64,000 nt of DNA, from the NCBI RefSeq assembly GCF_027579695.1, contig NC_083582.1:32976464-33040463 (forward strand), in the 5' to 3' direction. The position numbers and the translations under genes were made by a program. Below the pieces are notes generated by a model. It saw only the letters and a list, made by a program, of their open reading frames with translations. It was not told where the DNA came from and searched no databases. Positions 31,817-45,800 of the stretch are shown here, piece by piece; position 1 is the first letter of the stretch, and the number at the start of each line of letters is the position of its first letter. The stretch is from Neoarius graeffei. Its lineage: Eukaryota; Chordata; Actinopteri; Siluriformes; Ariidae.

Positions 31817-32038
31817 ATGGAACCCACAGTGCATTGGGCCATGTTGCTGCTGTCCCTAATCGGAGTCGGGGTGGCTCTGAAACCTGAGTGGCAGCCTGGG
31901 ACCTACGATTCCACAGAGGTGGGGGCCAATGAGTTTGTGAATCATTACAACTCGACTGCTGAGCAAGTGTTCTACTATAGCACAGAGGCAAGCTGGACGT
32001 ATAAAACCAACCTGACAGAGTACAATTCCCAGCAAGAG
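31817..32038 (+). CDS. ace: ace exon 1: signal peptide and N-domain start
   Basis: Codons 1-74, phase 0 end, donor gaggtaaga. The hydrophobic core [15 protein letters not shown] marks a signal peptide with cleavage near residue 21. The mature part has NST and NLT N-glycosylation sequons. Start chosen as the first ATG before the hydrophobic core. Confidence 0.93.
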
Positions 32039-32659
32039 GTAAGAGTCATGCTGCATGTCAGATGCTCTGTCATTGTGGTTGTTATTATAATCTTTAAGTT
32101 CTGTGTCACATGTGTCTGGCTTTAAAAAGCTGCCCAAGTCCTCAAAGCTTATATTATGAGATACAGACATGACTGCTGCTTTATGAAAGACGTTTGCAAG
32201 AATGCCACCACTATAACCATCGCCTTCCAGATGGTAAGGTTCCAGTCTGTCTTCCAAAGCCATCCTGATGTAATAGCTGGCCATAAAATGACATATTTAT
32301 GGTTCCTTGTGTTATTTTTATCACATGACACATTCAGGGGACCTATGTTTAACTTAACCAGAATCTGGAAAATGTGAACATCATAACTGTCAGCTGTAGG
32401 TTGCTATTGTAATTTATTCTGGGAAACAAAATGATAATGAGAAACAGCTTCTCAATGTGTAATGGTATCAGTGTATGATGAAATGAAAAGTCAGTCATGT
32501 GTATAACTGGTAAGGCAATTGCTTGCTACTGTCCAAAATCACAAAGCCGATATGCAACTGTACTGTATTCTGTAGAGGGCACAGAAAAAGTAAAGATGTG
32601 CTGGTCAACAGGAGATTGATGCTGAAGCAGAGGTTGGGCATTCCTACTCTCTTAAAGGA

Positions 32660-32732
<73 letters not shown>

Positions 32733-33843
32733 TATACTTCTGTCATTCTGGGGACTCTTATTGACCTAATGCATTCCCTAGCCCTTACCCATTCCTTAAC
32801 CATCACAACTAAACCTAACCCCAACCCTTACCTTAAACCTAATTCTAACCTGAACTCTCAAACAACCCTTTGAAAAAGTGAGGCAGAGCCAAAATGTCCT
32901 CACTTTCCAAAAATGTCCAAACTCTGTTGGCTAAAAGTGTACTCCGGTCCTCAATATGTAGCACGTACAAGTACACACACCCACACAGTCTCTTGTACTT
33001 CTGTCATTGTGGGGTCTCTCATTGACGTAATGCATTCCCTAGCCCCTTATCCTGTCCTTAACCATCACAACTAAATGCCTAACACCAACCCTTACTTTAA
33101 ACCTAAACCTAATTCTAACCTGAATCCTAAAACGTAAAAAGTCTTAACCCTCAAACAGCCCTTTCAAAAAGTGAGGACCAGCTAAAATGTCCTCGCTTTC
33201 CAAAAATGTCCAAACTCTGTTGTCTAAAAGTATATTCCGGTCCTCAATATGTAGCATGTACAAGTACACATACACACATATTCTCTTGTACTTCTATAAT
33301 TGTGGGATCTCCCATTGACGTAATGCGTTCCCTAAACCCTTACCTATTCCTTAACCATCACAACTAAATGCCTAACCCCAACCTTTACCTTAAACCTAAT
33401 TCTAACCTGAACCCTAAAACATAAAAAGCCTGAACTCTTAAACAACTCTTTGAAAAAGTGAGGACCAGCCAAAATGTCCTCACTTTCCAAAAATGTCCAA
33501 ACTCTGTTGGCTAAAAGCGTATTCTGGTCCTCAATATGTAGCATTTACACACACGCGCGCACACACTTTTGTACTTCTGTCGTTGTGGGGACTCTCATTG
33601 ACGTAATGCATTCCCTAGCCCCTTACCCTATCCTTAATCATCACAACTAAATGCCTAACACCAACCCTTACCCTTACTTTAAACCAAATTCTAACCTGAA
33701 CCCTAAAATGTAAGAAGTCTTAACCCCCAAACAGCCATTTGAAAAAATGAGGCAGAGCCAAAATGTCCTCACTTTCCAAAAATTCTGACATCCAAACTCT
33801 GTTGGCTAAAAGTGTATTCTGGTCCTCAATATGTAGCACATAC

Positions 33844-33877
<34 letters not shown>

Positions 33878-36800
33878 TCCCACCAGGCATCTCCTTGCAA
33901 AATCTCTCACTTTCCACACAGCTGTCCCAACACTATTTAACACTGTCAGCTGGGCAAGCGGGCAACAGCCCAACCCTGTTACGCCCAACAGGTGTGACCG
34001 TGCTCTGACCTCAGCCCATCATCCAAGAACTTGACAAGACACTCCCAAGAGCTGAAATCTAAAGAACCAAACCAAAGAGAGGCATGTGGTGCACTGAGCC
34101 TAACCTGGGGCCCACCTGATGTGATGTCTATTGTTCTGGACAGATCAAATGAGGTGATCAAAGCGCCTCTGTCCTGAGCAGAGGTGTGGGACTGAATTCG
34201 TACTGAAGAAACACAGCCATGTAGAAGCAACAAATCCCAGCACCTACACACTACAGCAGTGAAAACAGAAGTTCATTTCTTCCCATCTTGTAGTGTGACA
34301 TACATTATTTGGAGTCAGAATGTCAGATTAATGGTAGGCATAATAATATGACATGGTTGGACAAATCATAAATATATTTGCTAACCCACCGGACTAGTAA
34401 AAGCTCCAGTGTGCTACCCAGTCGCATGTTTTGCTTGCCCAGAAACCTAACTGATTGGATGAACTGTAGTACCTAACATAATAACATACTGTATAGTGAG
34501 CTTGTGATTAGTCATTAGTTATTAATGTAGCATCATGATTGACAGCAAGGTATTGGCAAAACACTGCCTATCACATGTGGTTTTCTCTCTTCATATCCCA
34601 TGTAAAATATACTATTTGAATTTGGATACTTTCTCTTGACCTGTTTAACCAAAAGATCAATTAGTTATATGACCCTTTGCGCTGGATTTTATTTTGCTCA
34701 GTTTTGTCCATAGGTGGGTTTCCATTAACTTGCTTAATGCACAATATGAAATCGCGAACTAAAAAACAAGCAAAGGAAACATGTGAATTTCGAAAAAACT
34801 CTCAAATATTGCAAAAAAGTTTATACACTCGCATACACCAAAGCTGTATTGCCAGAAGAGAAAACCCAGCTTTAATCATATAATATGATGTTGATAATAT
34901 TATCAACATCAAAATCAAATCACTTGAACCAAGGATAATACTAAAGCTGTACACCAAATTTCCATTCATTACTTTTTGAGTTATGCTGGGAACAGACAAA
35001 AACTAAAAAAATCCTGGATCCACATACATGCCCAGATTTGCTTCAAAATAGAACCAATTGTTCCTTGGCTCATGCCCCACTTTTCTTCAACATTTCATTA
35101 AAATCTGTTCACGACTTTTTGAGTATGTTGGGAAAAGATAAACAAACAAACAAACAAACAAACAAACAAACAAACAAACAAACAAACAAACAAACAAACA
35201 AACAAACAAAGAGCGGCTAAAACAATCTCCTCCAACAAAGTTGGCAGAGGTAATTAACGGATAAATTTTTATTGGTTTTTTTGAAAAATATATGCTTGTT
35301 TTGAATTTGACACAGCAATATGATTCAAAAAAGTTGGGACAGGGACATGTTTACCACTGTGTTGCATCACCTCTACTTTTAACAACACTTTGTAAATGTT
35401 TGGGAACTGAGGAGACCAATTGCTGTAGTTTTGAAAGAGAAATGTTGTCCTATTCTTACCTGATATACAATTTCAGTTGCTCAACTGTTCGGGGTCTCTT
35501 TTGTCATATTTTGTGCTTCATAATGCACCAGATGTTTTCAATGCGTGACAGGTCTGGACTGCGGACAGGCCAGTTTAGCACCCAGACTCTTTTACTACGG
35601 ATCCATGCAGTTGTAATACATGCAGAATGCAGTTTGACATTGTCTTGCTGAAAGAAGGAAGGCCTTCCCGAAAAAAAATGTCATCTAAATGGCAGCATGT
35701 TGCTCCAGAACCTGTATATATCATTCAGCATTAATGATGCCTTCCCAGATGTACAAGCTACCCATGTTATGTGCACTAATGCACCCTCATACCATCACAG
35801 ATGCTGGCTTTTGAACTGTGCACTGACAACAAGCCAGATGGTCTCTCTCCTCTTTAGCCTGGAGGGCATGGTGTCCATGATTTCTAAAAAGACTTTTCAA
35901 ATTTTGATTCATCAGACTACAGGACAGTTTTCCCACTTTGCTTCAGTCCATCATAAATGAGCTTGGAACCAGAGAAGGTGGTGGTGTTTCTGGATATTGT
36001 TTATATCTGGTTTTAACTTGCATTTGTGGATGCAGTAATGAACTGTTTTCACAGATGACGGTTTTCTGAAGTGTTCCTGAGCCCATACAGTCATTTCCAC
36101 AAGAGAATCATGTTTTTTTTTTTTTAAATGCAGTGCCACTCGAGGGCCTGAAGATCACAGGCATCCGATGTCAGTTTTCAGCCTTGTCCTTTATGTAGAG
36201 ATTTCTCCAGATTCTCTGAATCTTTTAATGATATCATGTACCATAGATGATGTGATACACAACTTCTTTGCAATTTTACATTGAGGAAAGTTATTCTTAA
36301 ATTGTTGCACTGTTTGCCCACGCAGTCTTTCACAGAGCGGCGAACCCTATCCCCATCTTCACTTCTAAGAGACTCAGCCTCTCTGGGATGCTCTTTATAT
36401 ACCCAATCATGTAACTGACCTGTTGCCAATTAACCTAATTAGTTTTTTTTAGCATTACACAAATTTTTCAATCTTTTGTTGCCCCTGTCCCAGCTTTTTT
36501 TGAAACATGTTGCTGACATCAAATTCAAAATGAGCATATATTTTTCAAGAAACAATACAATTTCTCAGTTTCAACATTTCATATGTTGTCTTTGTCCTAT
36601 TTTCAATGAAATACTTTATTGGGTTCCCATGATTTGCAAATCATTGCATTCTGTTTTTATTTACGTTTTACACAGCGTCCCAACTTTTTTGGAATTGGGG
36701 TTGTATGTAACATAGAGAGTATCTCAGGCAAACGTGGACAGAAATAGAGAATGAGTAAAAATGTAAATGTGACAAGGAAGCATATCTATTACCAATTAAT

Positions 36801-39800
36801 ACCAGATATCAACAAGGCCTTTTCGTATAGATTGAACTTTAGTAGTGAAACAGGATGAACCAATTTCCATTCTCTTCCTCTTCCTGTAGTTGTTTTGAGA
36901 CCCCACCTTAAAAACAACCCTGTTTTTTCTTTCTTTTTTTAAATACCAGAGTGATCAAGGTCTTGGAAGTGATGAAAGAAGAAAATGTGCCCATGATTAT
37001 CATCCTCAGAAGTTTAGGTCAAAGGAAGTACATGGTCTGAACCTCTAATAGTCCTGTTAACTTGGGTGTCATGGAAATGTGATCGCTAGATCAAGACAAA
37101 GCGAGGCCGAAGTTAATGTTTATGGACTGTCATTTTCTTTCCTCTTCTTAATCAGTGGTGGAAACAACTGAGATAATCCAAGCTTGGGTTGAAATTGTAG
37201 TCTTTAAAGATCCACAATCTTGATGGCGACATAGAATTGACTTATGAGTGGCGGGTGAAGCTTCTTCATTTAACATAACAGAATAAAGAATCACAGGTGC
37301 TCAGTGCCACACTTGTTCCAGCAGGATGTAACAAATCTGTCTTTGCATGTATGCAAGTAACTTCCAAACTATTCCTTTAAATATTTGTTTCTGATGCTTT
37401 TGTAGAGTCTTTTTGTGTATTTAATATAGAGAAATCCTAAGTGCATCACGAAAAAGCTTTATCTTTGACCATAGACTCAACAATGACCATATTCCTGGCA
37501 TGGCTTCCAACTTGGTTCTCCATTAATGGCTATTCCCATTTAGCTAATGTAATATGGTAAAGGTCACACTGTTTGCCTCTTTCAATGAAGAATGTAAATA
37601 CAGTGGGTGGCTAGCTACATTAGGTTGAATTACACTGACACAGTGTATTCACTTCTTAACTTGCACAGATGTGTATCTGACACACAGTTCAATTGTGACG
37701 GCAATTCAAATCCAGCACAAGATTAAAAATGGTTTCACTGCACACAAGACACAGGACAGCTAAAATGACAGCAATTATACAGTAATACTCCAGTCATTTT
37801 CTCGAATATACAACTCCATCCAGTGCAATTCAGAGGTGGATGGGTTCCCTGGGTGCCACAACAAGAAGTGATACTAATTTACTTCTCCTCAGTACTGGTT
37901 CATGAGCAGTTTAAAGAGGAAATGCTGTAAATTGCAATTTTGCTGCTCTTCTCTAATGTTCTTATCTGATGTTTTGCACAGGTGCTGGCAAATCTGGAGA
38001 AGCAAAGTTTTGCAGAAGCATGGGGAAAGGTGGCTAAGGCAACGTTCCCTGATGAACTCCTGAATACCTTTACTGATCCAAAACTGAAGACCCTCATCAA
38101 AAAGATTAATGTCCTGGGACCTGCCAATCTTCCTCCCACAGAGCGAGAAAGGGTTAGTCTGCAAGCTATCCTCCAAACTAGAGATAAATATTAATCTGAT
38201 CAACTTTCCACAAGTGTACCAATTGCATTCTGCCTAAACATGATGCTATATTTGTAAATCACATTCTTGTAGTTTGAGATCTTGAATGTTGGCTATAAAC
38301 GCAGTACTCACTACTTTTTTTTTTTAATTACACTGCTTTCCAGTTTCAAAGAAAGCAATTACTGTAATGCCTCTTTTTTTTTTTAGTACAATTCCATTCA
38401 GAGTCAGATGGACAGCATTTATTCCACTGCAAAAGTGTGTCCTAAACCAGAAGAGTGCTGGTCTTTAGATCCGAGTAAGTAAATGTTTACTGACTTTTCG
38501 CAACCAAATTTTATTTATGTAATGGGAAGTATTATTTTCATTCATTAATTATCTATACCGCTTATCCATTGTGGATCATGGTGCGCTGGAACTAATCCCA
38601 GCCGACTTCGGGTGAGAAGTGGGGTACACCCTGGGCAGGTCACCAATCTACCACAGGGATAACAGAGAGACAAACAGCCATTCACACTCATGTTCACACC
38701 TATGGGCAATTTAGAGTAGCCAGTTGACCTAATCTGCATGTTTTTGGAATGTGGGCAGAAACTTGAGCATCCAGAGGAAACCCATGCAAGCACATGCAAA
38801 CTCCACATAGAAAGGCTCAGGTCAACAAGCAAATTCGAACCTAGAACCTTCTTGTTGCAAGGTGACAGTGCTACCCACTACACCACCGTGCCACCCGGGC
38901 AGTATCCCATTTTGCTGATTTGGCATTATCTTTCGGAGATGCAAATGAGGAATAAAAGTTAAGTGGCACACCCACAAGGGAGAAGCAGAATGCTTAAATC
39001 TTTCACAACATTTAAAGAGGCCCGCTCACCCTTCCCAGGATCCAGTGCATTGTTTTTGTTTACATATGGGCTACTGTGTGTGTGCTATAGCATAACCTCT
39101 GAAAATTCTCGGTTTGTGATCCCTTCAAAACCCATTTTGAACTTTTTCTTCATCCATGTGTAGTAGGCTGAATTTTGAATACAATATGCCTGATATTTTC
39201 TTTCCTTTGTGACCAGCCATGAGATGACCATGGCTGGTTCTAGTCCATTACAATGGAATAACCATTCCATTGTAACAAAAACGGAATGGGTCAAAAGAAT
39301 TTCAAACATATGTACTTTGGCATAATATCTTCAATTTTATGTTACAATTTATGACCTATGGCCTAGGATGTTGCCATATTGTTGCCGATTGTTTGCACAT
39401 TGGTGTGGAAAAACAATGGCATTAGAAATGGTGATTCGCTACTTAGCGTAGAGGCTTCTGGGAAAGGTGAGCTGGCCCCTTTAAGTGGAATAGCACAAAA
39501 ACCACACAAACCAACATTTCCTCTGTGAAGGGGCACAGTGCTAATTTTAACATAGACACTGGTTGATTAAAGCCATACATTTACAACATGCCATCTGTTT
39601 CATTAAAGTGTCAAAATATGCAGATGACCTCAAGATATTTTTGGCTTTTTGTAAATTCTTTCTTTTCAATTCAATAAATGAAACAAACCATTCAATAATG
39701 TGATAATCAGTGTTGTAGCCGAGTCACTAAACGTCGAGTCTGAGTCCAGTCTCAAGTCCCCAGTGTTCAAGTCCAAGTCAAGTCCAAGTCATTAAAAACA

Positions 39801-42800
39801 ATTTGAGTCAAGTCCAAGTTGAGTCCACTATTGAGCCGAGTTGAGTCCACTACTGAGCCAAGTCGAGACTAGAACTGTACCATTTGACAGTGTCTGTTTC
39901 AGCGCCACTGACATTAGTTTGTTCCTGAACATGACGTATGAACAGGCGAATGTGCTTCTCTTTATTAGGGAGTGTGAAGTATTCTGTCAGAGATGGTTGG
40001 GAGACGGATGTAAGTGCAGAAGGTGTGTTTATTAATACAAGTGAAGACAGGTAAACAATCCAGAACGGCAGGCAAAATCGTAAAACAGTGAAACAGGCAG
40101 TAGGTCGAGCGAGGACAAACAGGCTATCGGACATGAAACAGAATCAAAGACGAGAAACAAGAAATCAGGGATCAGGAAACTAAACAAGGAAATAAGGCTC
40201 GGTAATGTGTCAGCAACACAACTCAATACTTCGCAAAGTGTGTTTTCACAGTTTTTATATAGGCGCGTTGATTGCGCCTTAATCCTGTGCAGGTGCAAGT
40301 CGTTTACGGTGTGTGTGTGAGAGTCTGCTTGGCGTGCGCACTGTCCGGAGCGTGCCCAAGGGTCTATCTGATGCATGTGCCAAGGCACGCAGGTGTGACA
40401 CTTTTGCATGAAATTAGTACAAACATTAATATAGATATAAATATCTTATGCCAAATTATTATGGCATGTTACAAAAAATAAAGAAAAATCCGAGTCCTCG
40501 TCTCCAATTTACGAATCTGAATGCAGTTAATGCGTGAGTCCGAGTCCAAGTCTGAGTCATCAGTGCTCAAGTCCAAGTCAAGTCACGAGTCCTTAAAATT
40601 AGGGCACGAGTCGGATTCGAGTCCGAGTCCTGGACTTGAATACTACAAGCCTGGTGATAATAAAACAAAATTCAATAATGAAACAAAGCATGTTTCTTCT
40701 TTTCTTCTGTGACAGCTTTAATGGTCATGTAACACCATTTCAAATTTCGAATAGCGACTCAAGATTCCGGAGGCATGGTGGTGTAGTAGTTAGCATTGTC
40801 ACCTCACAGTAAGGAGGTTCTGGGTTTGAGCCCAGTGGCCGATGGGGGCCTTTCTGTGTGGAGTTTGCATGTTCTCCCTGTGTCTTTGTGGATTTCCTCC
40901 AGGTGCTCTAGTTTCCCCTACAGTCCAAAAAGTCATGCAGGTTAGGCTAATAGGTGGCTTTAAATTGACCATAAATATGAGTGTCAATTTTTTTTTTTTT
41001 GTCTCTATGTGTCATCCCTGAAATGATTTAGTGACTTGTCTAGGGTGTACCCTACCTCTGGGAGAGGCTCCAGCTTGCCTGTGACCCTACACAGGAAAAG
41101 TAGTTACGGATAATGGATGGACTGAAGATTCCATGGAACTTATTTTCATTTCAACTTTCACACTTTTTAAGGTAGTGCTGCTTTATGTATATTTCTAGAG
41201 TTGACACATATTTTGGCCACATCACGGAGTTACAAACAACTCCTATACGCCTGGGAAGGCTGGCACAACAGCTCTGGAAAACCACTCAAACCCCTTTACC
41301 CTGAATTTGTTAAGCTCAGCAACAATGCCTCCATTATGGATGGTGAGTATGACATTTTACATTCAGAGAGAGCATGTAGGAAATTGAATGGGGGACAGAA
41401 AACGGAGAAGAATGTTCAAAGAATGTTAGAAGGACATTAGAAGGATGAGCTGAATTGCTTGTGTACTCTCCAGGTTTTGCAGACACTGGTGCTTATTGGC
41501 GTTCCTGGTACGAGTCTCCAAACTTTGAGCAGGACCTGGAAGACCTGTTCAATCAGCTACAGCCTCTCTACCTGAACCTGCATGCCTTTGTCCGTCGCAA
41601 GCTGTATAACTTCTATGGCCCCAAGTACATCAATCTCAAAGGCCCCATCCCTGCCCATCTGCTCGGTCAGTTCCTATAATGCACTAGGGCTTGCTCCTTA
41701 CAGAAAGAATGATACTGATATAGTTGGTTTCTGTAGGAAACATGTGGGCACAAAGCTGGAACAACATCTATGACTTGATGATCCCATTCCCTAACAAACC
41801 CAGTGTGGATGTGTCTAACACCATGGTTGCCAAAGTAAGTTAATTGTCCACATTAATTTTCCAGGGAATACCATTCCTTCATCCAGGGCATCAAATGATT
41901 AGCTAGATCAAGCAAGTTAGATTAGACTAAGATTTTGACTAAGCCTGATATGAAAGCCAAAATCTTGTAGAAGGTCTGGTATTTACAAAGCGCGCTCAGA
42001 TTACTGGAGAATACTGTAATACTGACAATGACAACTGAATTTCATTTTCACAGGGATACAATGCTACCCATATGTTTCGGGTAGCTGAAGAGTTCTTCAC
42101 CTCTCTTGGTCTGATCGAGATGCCTCAAAAGTTCTGGGATAAGTCCATGCTGGAGAAGCCCACTGGAGACCAAGAGGTGGTTTGCCATGCTTCTGCATGG
42201 GACTTTTATAACCGAGAGGACTTTAGGTGAGCACTGTCTGATTACTTATGTACTGAAATACACATATACAGTAATTTGTCTCATTTCACAACATAAAATT
42301 GTGGAAAAAAATGTGGCAGATCACAGAATCCAGGGACACATGTTATGCCCGGGGGCATTTTGAGTTATTGACAGATTCAGAAAGTACAGTTTCTAAGCTT
42401 TCCAATGATGCCTTCCATGTGGAGATCTGACAATATTTGAAGAATGTGTGGCCTTTTGAAAGTGCATACTTCTTAAAACAGGAAAGGGAGAAAATCGCCC
42501 TCAAAGTTTTCTTTCTCACTTACTCCAGGTGCAGGGAGGGCACATAATGGTGCTCATTTGCATGATATTAAGGCCAAGTTTACATTAGACCGTATCTGTC
42601 TCGTTTTCTTCGCGGATGCACTGTCCGTTTACATTAAAACGCCTGGAAACGCCGGGAAATGGGAATCCGCCAGGGTCCACGTATTCAATCCAGATCGTGT
42701 CAGCTCCGGTGCTGTGTAAACATTGAGAATACGCGGATACGCTGTGCTGAGCTCTAGCTGGTGTCGTCATTGGACAACGTCACTGTGACATCCACCTTCC

Positions 42801-45800
42801 TGATTCGCTGGCATTGGTCATGTGATGCGACTGCTGAAAAACGGCGCGGACTTCCGCCTCGTATCACCTTTCATTAAAGAGTATAAAAGTATGAAAATAG
42901 TGCAAATACTGATGCAAATACTGCCCATTGTGTAGTTATGATTGTCTTTAGGCTTGCCATCCTTCCACTTGCAAGTGGTAAGTGACGCGCATGCCCGATA
43001 TGCACTGGGATCACACACACAGCGGCTCAGTCCCGAATCACTGCTCGTGCGCTATACTCGCGCGCTCTGTGAGCTGCGCAGGGCCGGAGTGCGCACCCTC
43101 CAGAGGGCACTCGCTGTTCAGGGCGGAGTGATTTGGAGCGCAGGATGCCTGTGGAGCCGAGCGTATCCGTGTATTGGCGTTGCTGTGTGCACGCGAATCG
43201 TGTATTGGTGTTGCTGTGTGCACGCTAATCGTTTTAAAAACGTTAATCTGATGATCCGCTGATACGGTCTAATGTAAACCCCACCTAAGGAAAGCCCTAC
43301 CCCTACTAACTGTCAAAGACTGTCAGACTGACTGCCACAGACTGATGAGAATTAAAATGCTTGTATTAGGTTTTAGATTTAACTCTTTAAATATTAGCAG
43401 CCAGTCAGAAATAAAGTTTTTTTTTTCAGTTAGAAACTGAAATGACACTCAAAATAACATGGACAAATCCCAAATTATTCACAACAGAATTTAGTTTTGA
43501 CACGTAGGTAAACTGTTTTGCCAGAGATGTGAACTTTTGCAAGTGATCCATGGTGTTTTGCTGAACCATCCTGTTTTATTTTCATAAATACACTAAGTGA
43601 ATGCAAATGAGCCAAAGCAATTGAGAAGGCATGTGTGACGCATGTGTGAACACCGTAAGAAAGATAGCACGATGATAACACAACTAACACAATGCTAGTT
43701 TCATGTAACCAAACCACAACACTCTCCAATACATGCAACATTTATAACATTCTGTATGCACATTATGGATACTCCAGAGCCCTCCAGCAAACATCATCAA
43801 TAATCAGGATTTCAAAATGTATTCCTTTGTTTCCTCCATTTATTGACTTATTGTATGTGATCAAATGTATGCCTTGATGAATAACTACACTAGTTTTTTG
43901 ATACAATTACATAGTGCACTGCAAGAAATCCACTAAGTGTTTTTGATTTCTTTTAGGCATCACACATTTATTAGAAAACACAGCAAATGTTCAAATATTC
44001 AAGTTAAATACTTAGCAACAGTATCAATAAATCCACACATGAACAATAGCAATGATATCTATGACCACAGCTAATGTGCAAAATATTAAAGTTAAATACT
44101 TAACAAAATCAACAAATCCACACATGAACAATGGCAAAACACCTAGACTTAATTATACAATAAAGATACCTATGAAAAAAGGTGATTTTTTTTTCACACA
44201 CAATGTGATATCCGGACTTCATAATTTATCACACCTGCTCCTGCTTAGCAACTTCTAGAATGTACACCTCTGTTGCACACATAGAAAAACTGCCAGCTGA
44301 TCTAAGCTGCGCTAATAGCGGCGCTGTGCACACACGGAGCTACACATTACAACCGACATATTTGCACAGGATCTATAAATGTTTAAGTATAATTTAAATT
44401 ATGGTGCCATCTTTATCCATGACAGGATTAAGCAGTGTACCACAGTGACTATGGAGCAGCTCTTTACTGTGCACCATGAGATGGGTCATATAGAGTATTA
44501 CCTTCAATACAAAGACCAGCCAGTCAGCTTCAGGCGAGGAGCTAACCCTGGCTTCCATGAGGCCATTGGAGACGTGCTGTCTCTTTCTGTATCCACACCT
44601 AAACACCTGCACAGTATTGGCCTGCTTGACACACTAACTGATGACATTGGTAATTCCAAGGACTTACTAAATAATCAGTGGAATTCAGTCAATAATTTCT
44701 TTAAAAGGATTAATTTGACCAATGACTGCTTTGGTATATTTCAGAAACTGACATAAATTACCTGTTAAAGATGGCATTGGAGAAGATAGCCTTCCTTCCT
44801 TTTGGATACCTCATTGATCAGTGGCGTTGGGGTGTGTTCAGTGGACACACACCTCCTGAACGGTACAATTCCGAGTGGTGGTACCTCAGGTACGTTCTGG
44901 TGGTCTGCAAATCTTGCTGTCATGTTGGTTTATCCCTTTAATTGATGTACTTTATAAAAGAGCCTATCTACAGTACAAGTATAGCTGAGCTGTATCAATA
45001 GATAGAAAAAATGTTATTAAAAGTTTTATTTCTGTACTTCACAGAAAAAAATACCAAGGTATTTGTCCACCAGTAAGACGGACAGAGGAGTATTTTGACC
45101 CTGGGGCAAAATATCATATTCCAGGAAATACTCCATACATCAGGTGAGATTATGATCTAGTGCTGCTGCAATGAAGGTTTTACTCCTATTTGCAAAAAAT
45201 TATATTAAAATGAAAACATGGTGTTTGAAACCAGGCTTAAGAGTTTTGTTCTCCACACCGTCTTTCAGACCGCTAGTTAAAGTTAGCTTACTGTGGCCTC
45301 AGAACAGTGTTGTAGTCGAGTCACTAAACCTCGAGTCCAAGTCCAGTCTCAAGTCCCCAGTGTTCAAGTCTGAGTCAAATCATCAAAAAAATTTTGAGTT
45401 GAGTCCGAGTCAAGTCCACTATTGATCCGAGTCCAGTCCACACCATTTGATGGTGGCTGTTTTAGCACCATTAACATTAGTTTGTTCCTGACCATGAACA
45501 GGCGAATGTGCTTCTCTTTATTAGGGAGTGTGAAGTATTCTGTCAGAGATGGTTGGGAGACGGATGTAAGTGCAGAAGGTGTGTTTATTAATACAAGTGA
45601 AGACAGGTAAACAATCCAGAATGGCAGGCAAAATCGTAAAACAGTGAAACAGGCAGTAGGTCGAGTGAGGCACAAACAGGCTATCGTAGACTCGGCAGAA
45701 TCAGAGACAAGAAACAGGAAATCTGGGCTCAGGAAACCAAACAAGTAAATAAGGCTCGGTAATGTGTCAGCAACACAACTCAATACTTCGCAAAGTACGT

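Larger units (their letters stand above)
32039..37981 (+). other. ace: ace intron 1
   Basis: 5.9 kb. Holds a (CA)n run, a four-unit minisatellite (32730-33880), a (CAAA)n run and a Tc1 relic (35265-36703). Sequence at 33881-35138 and 36706-37981 shows no supportable feature. Confidence 0.85.

Noticed and set aside
32730-33880. CRISPR-like array
   Set aside because: Units are 285 bp, imperfect, without short repeats and unique spacers; the organism is eukaryotic.
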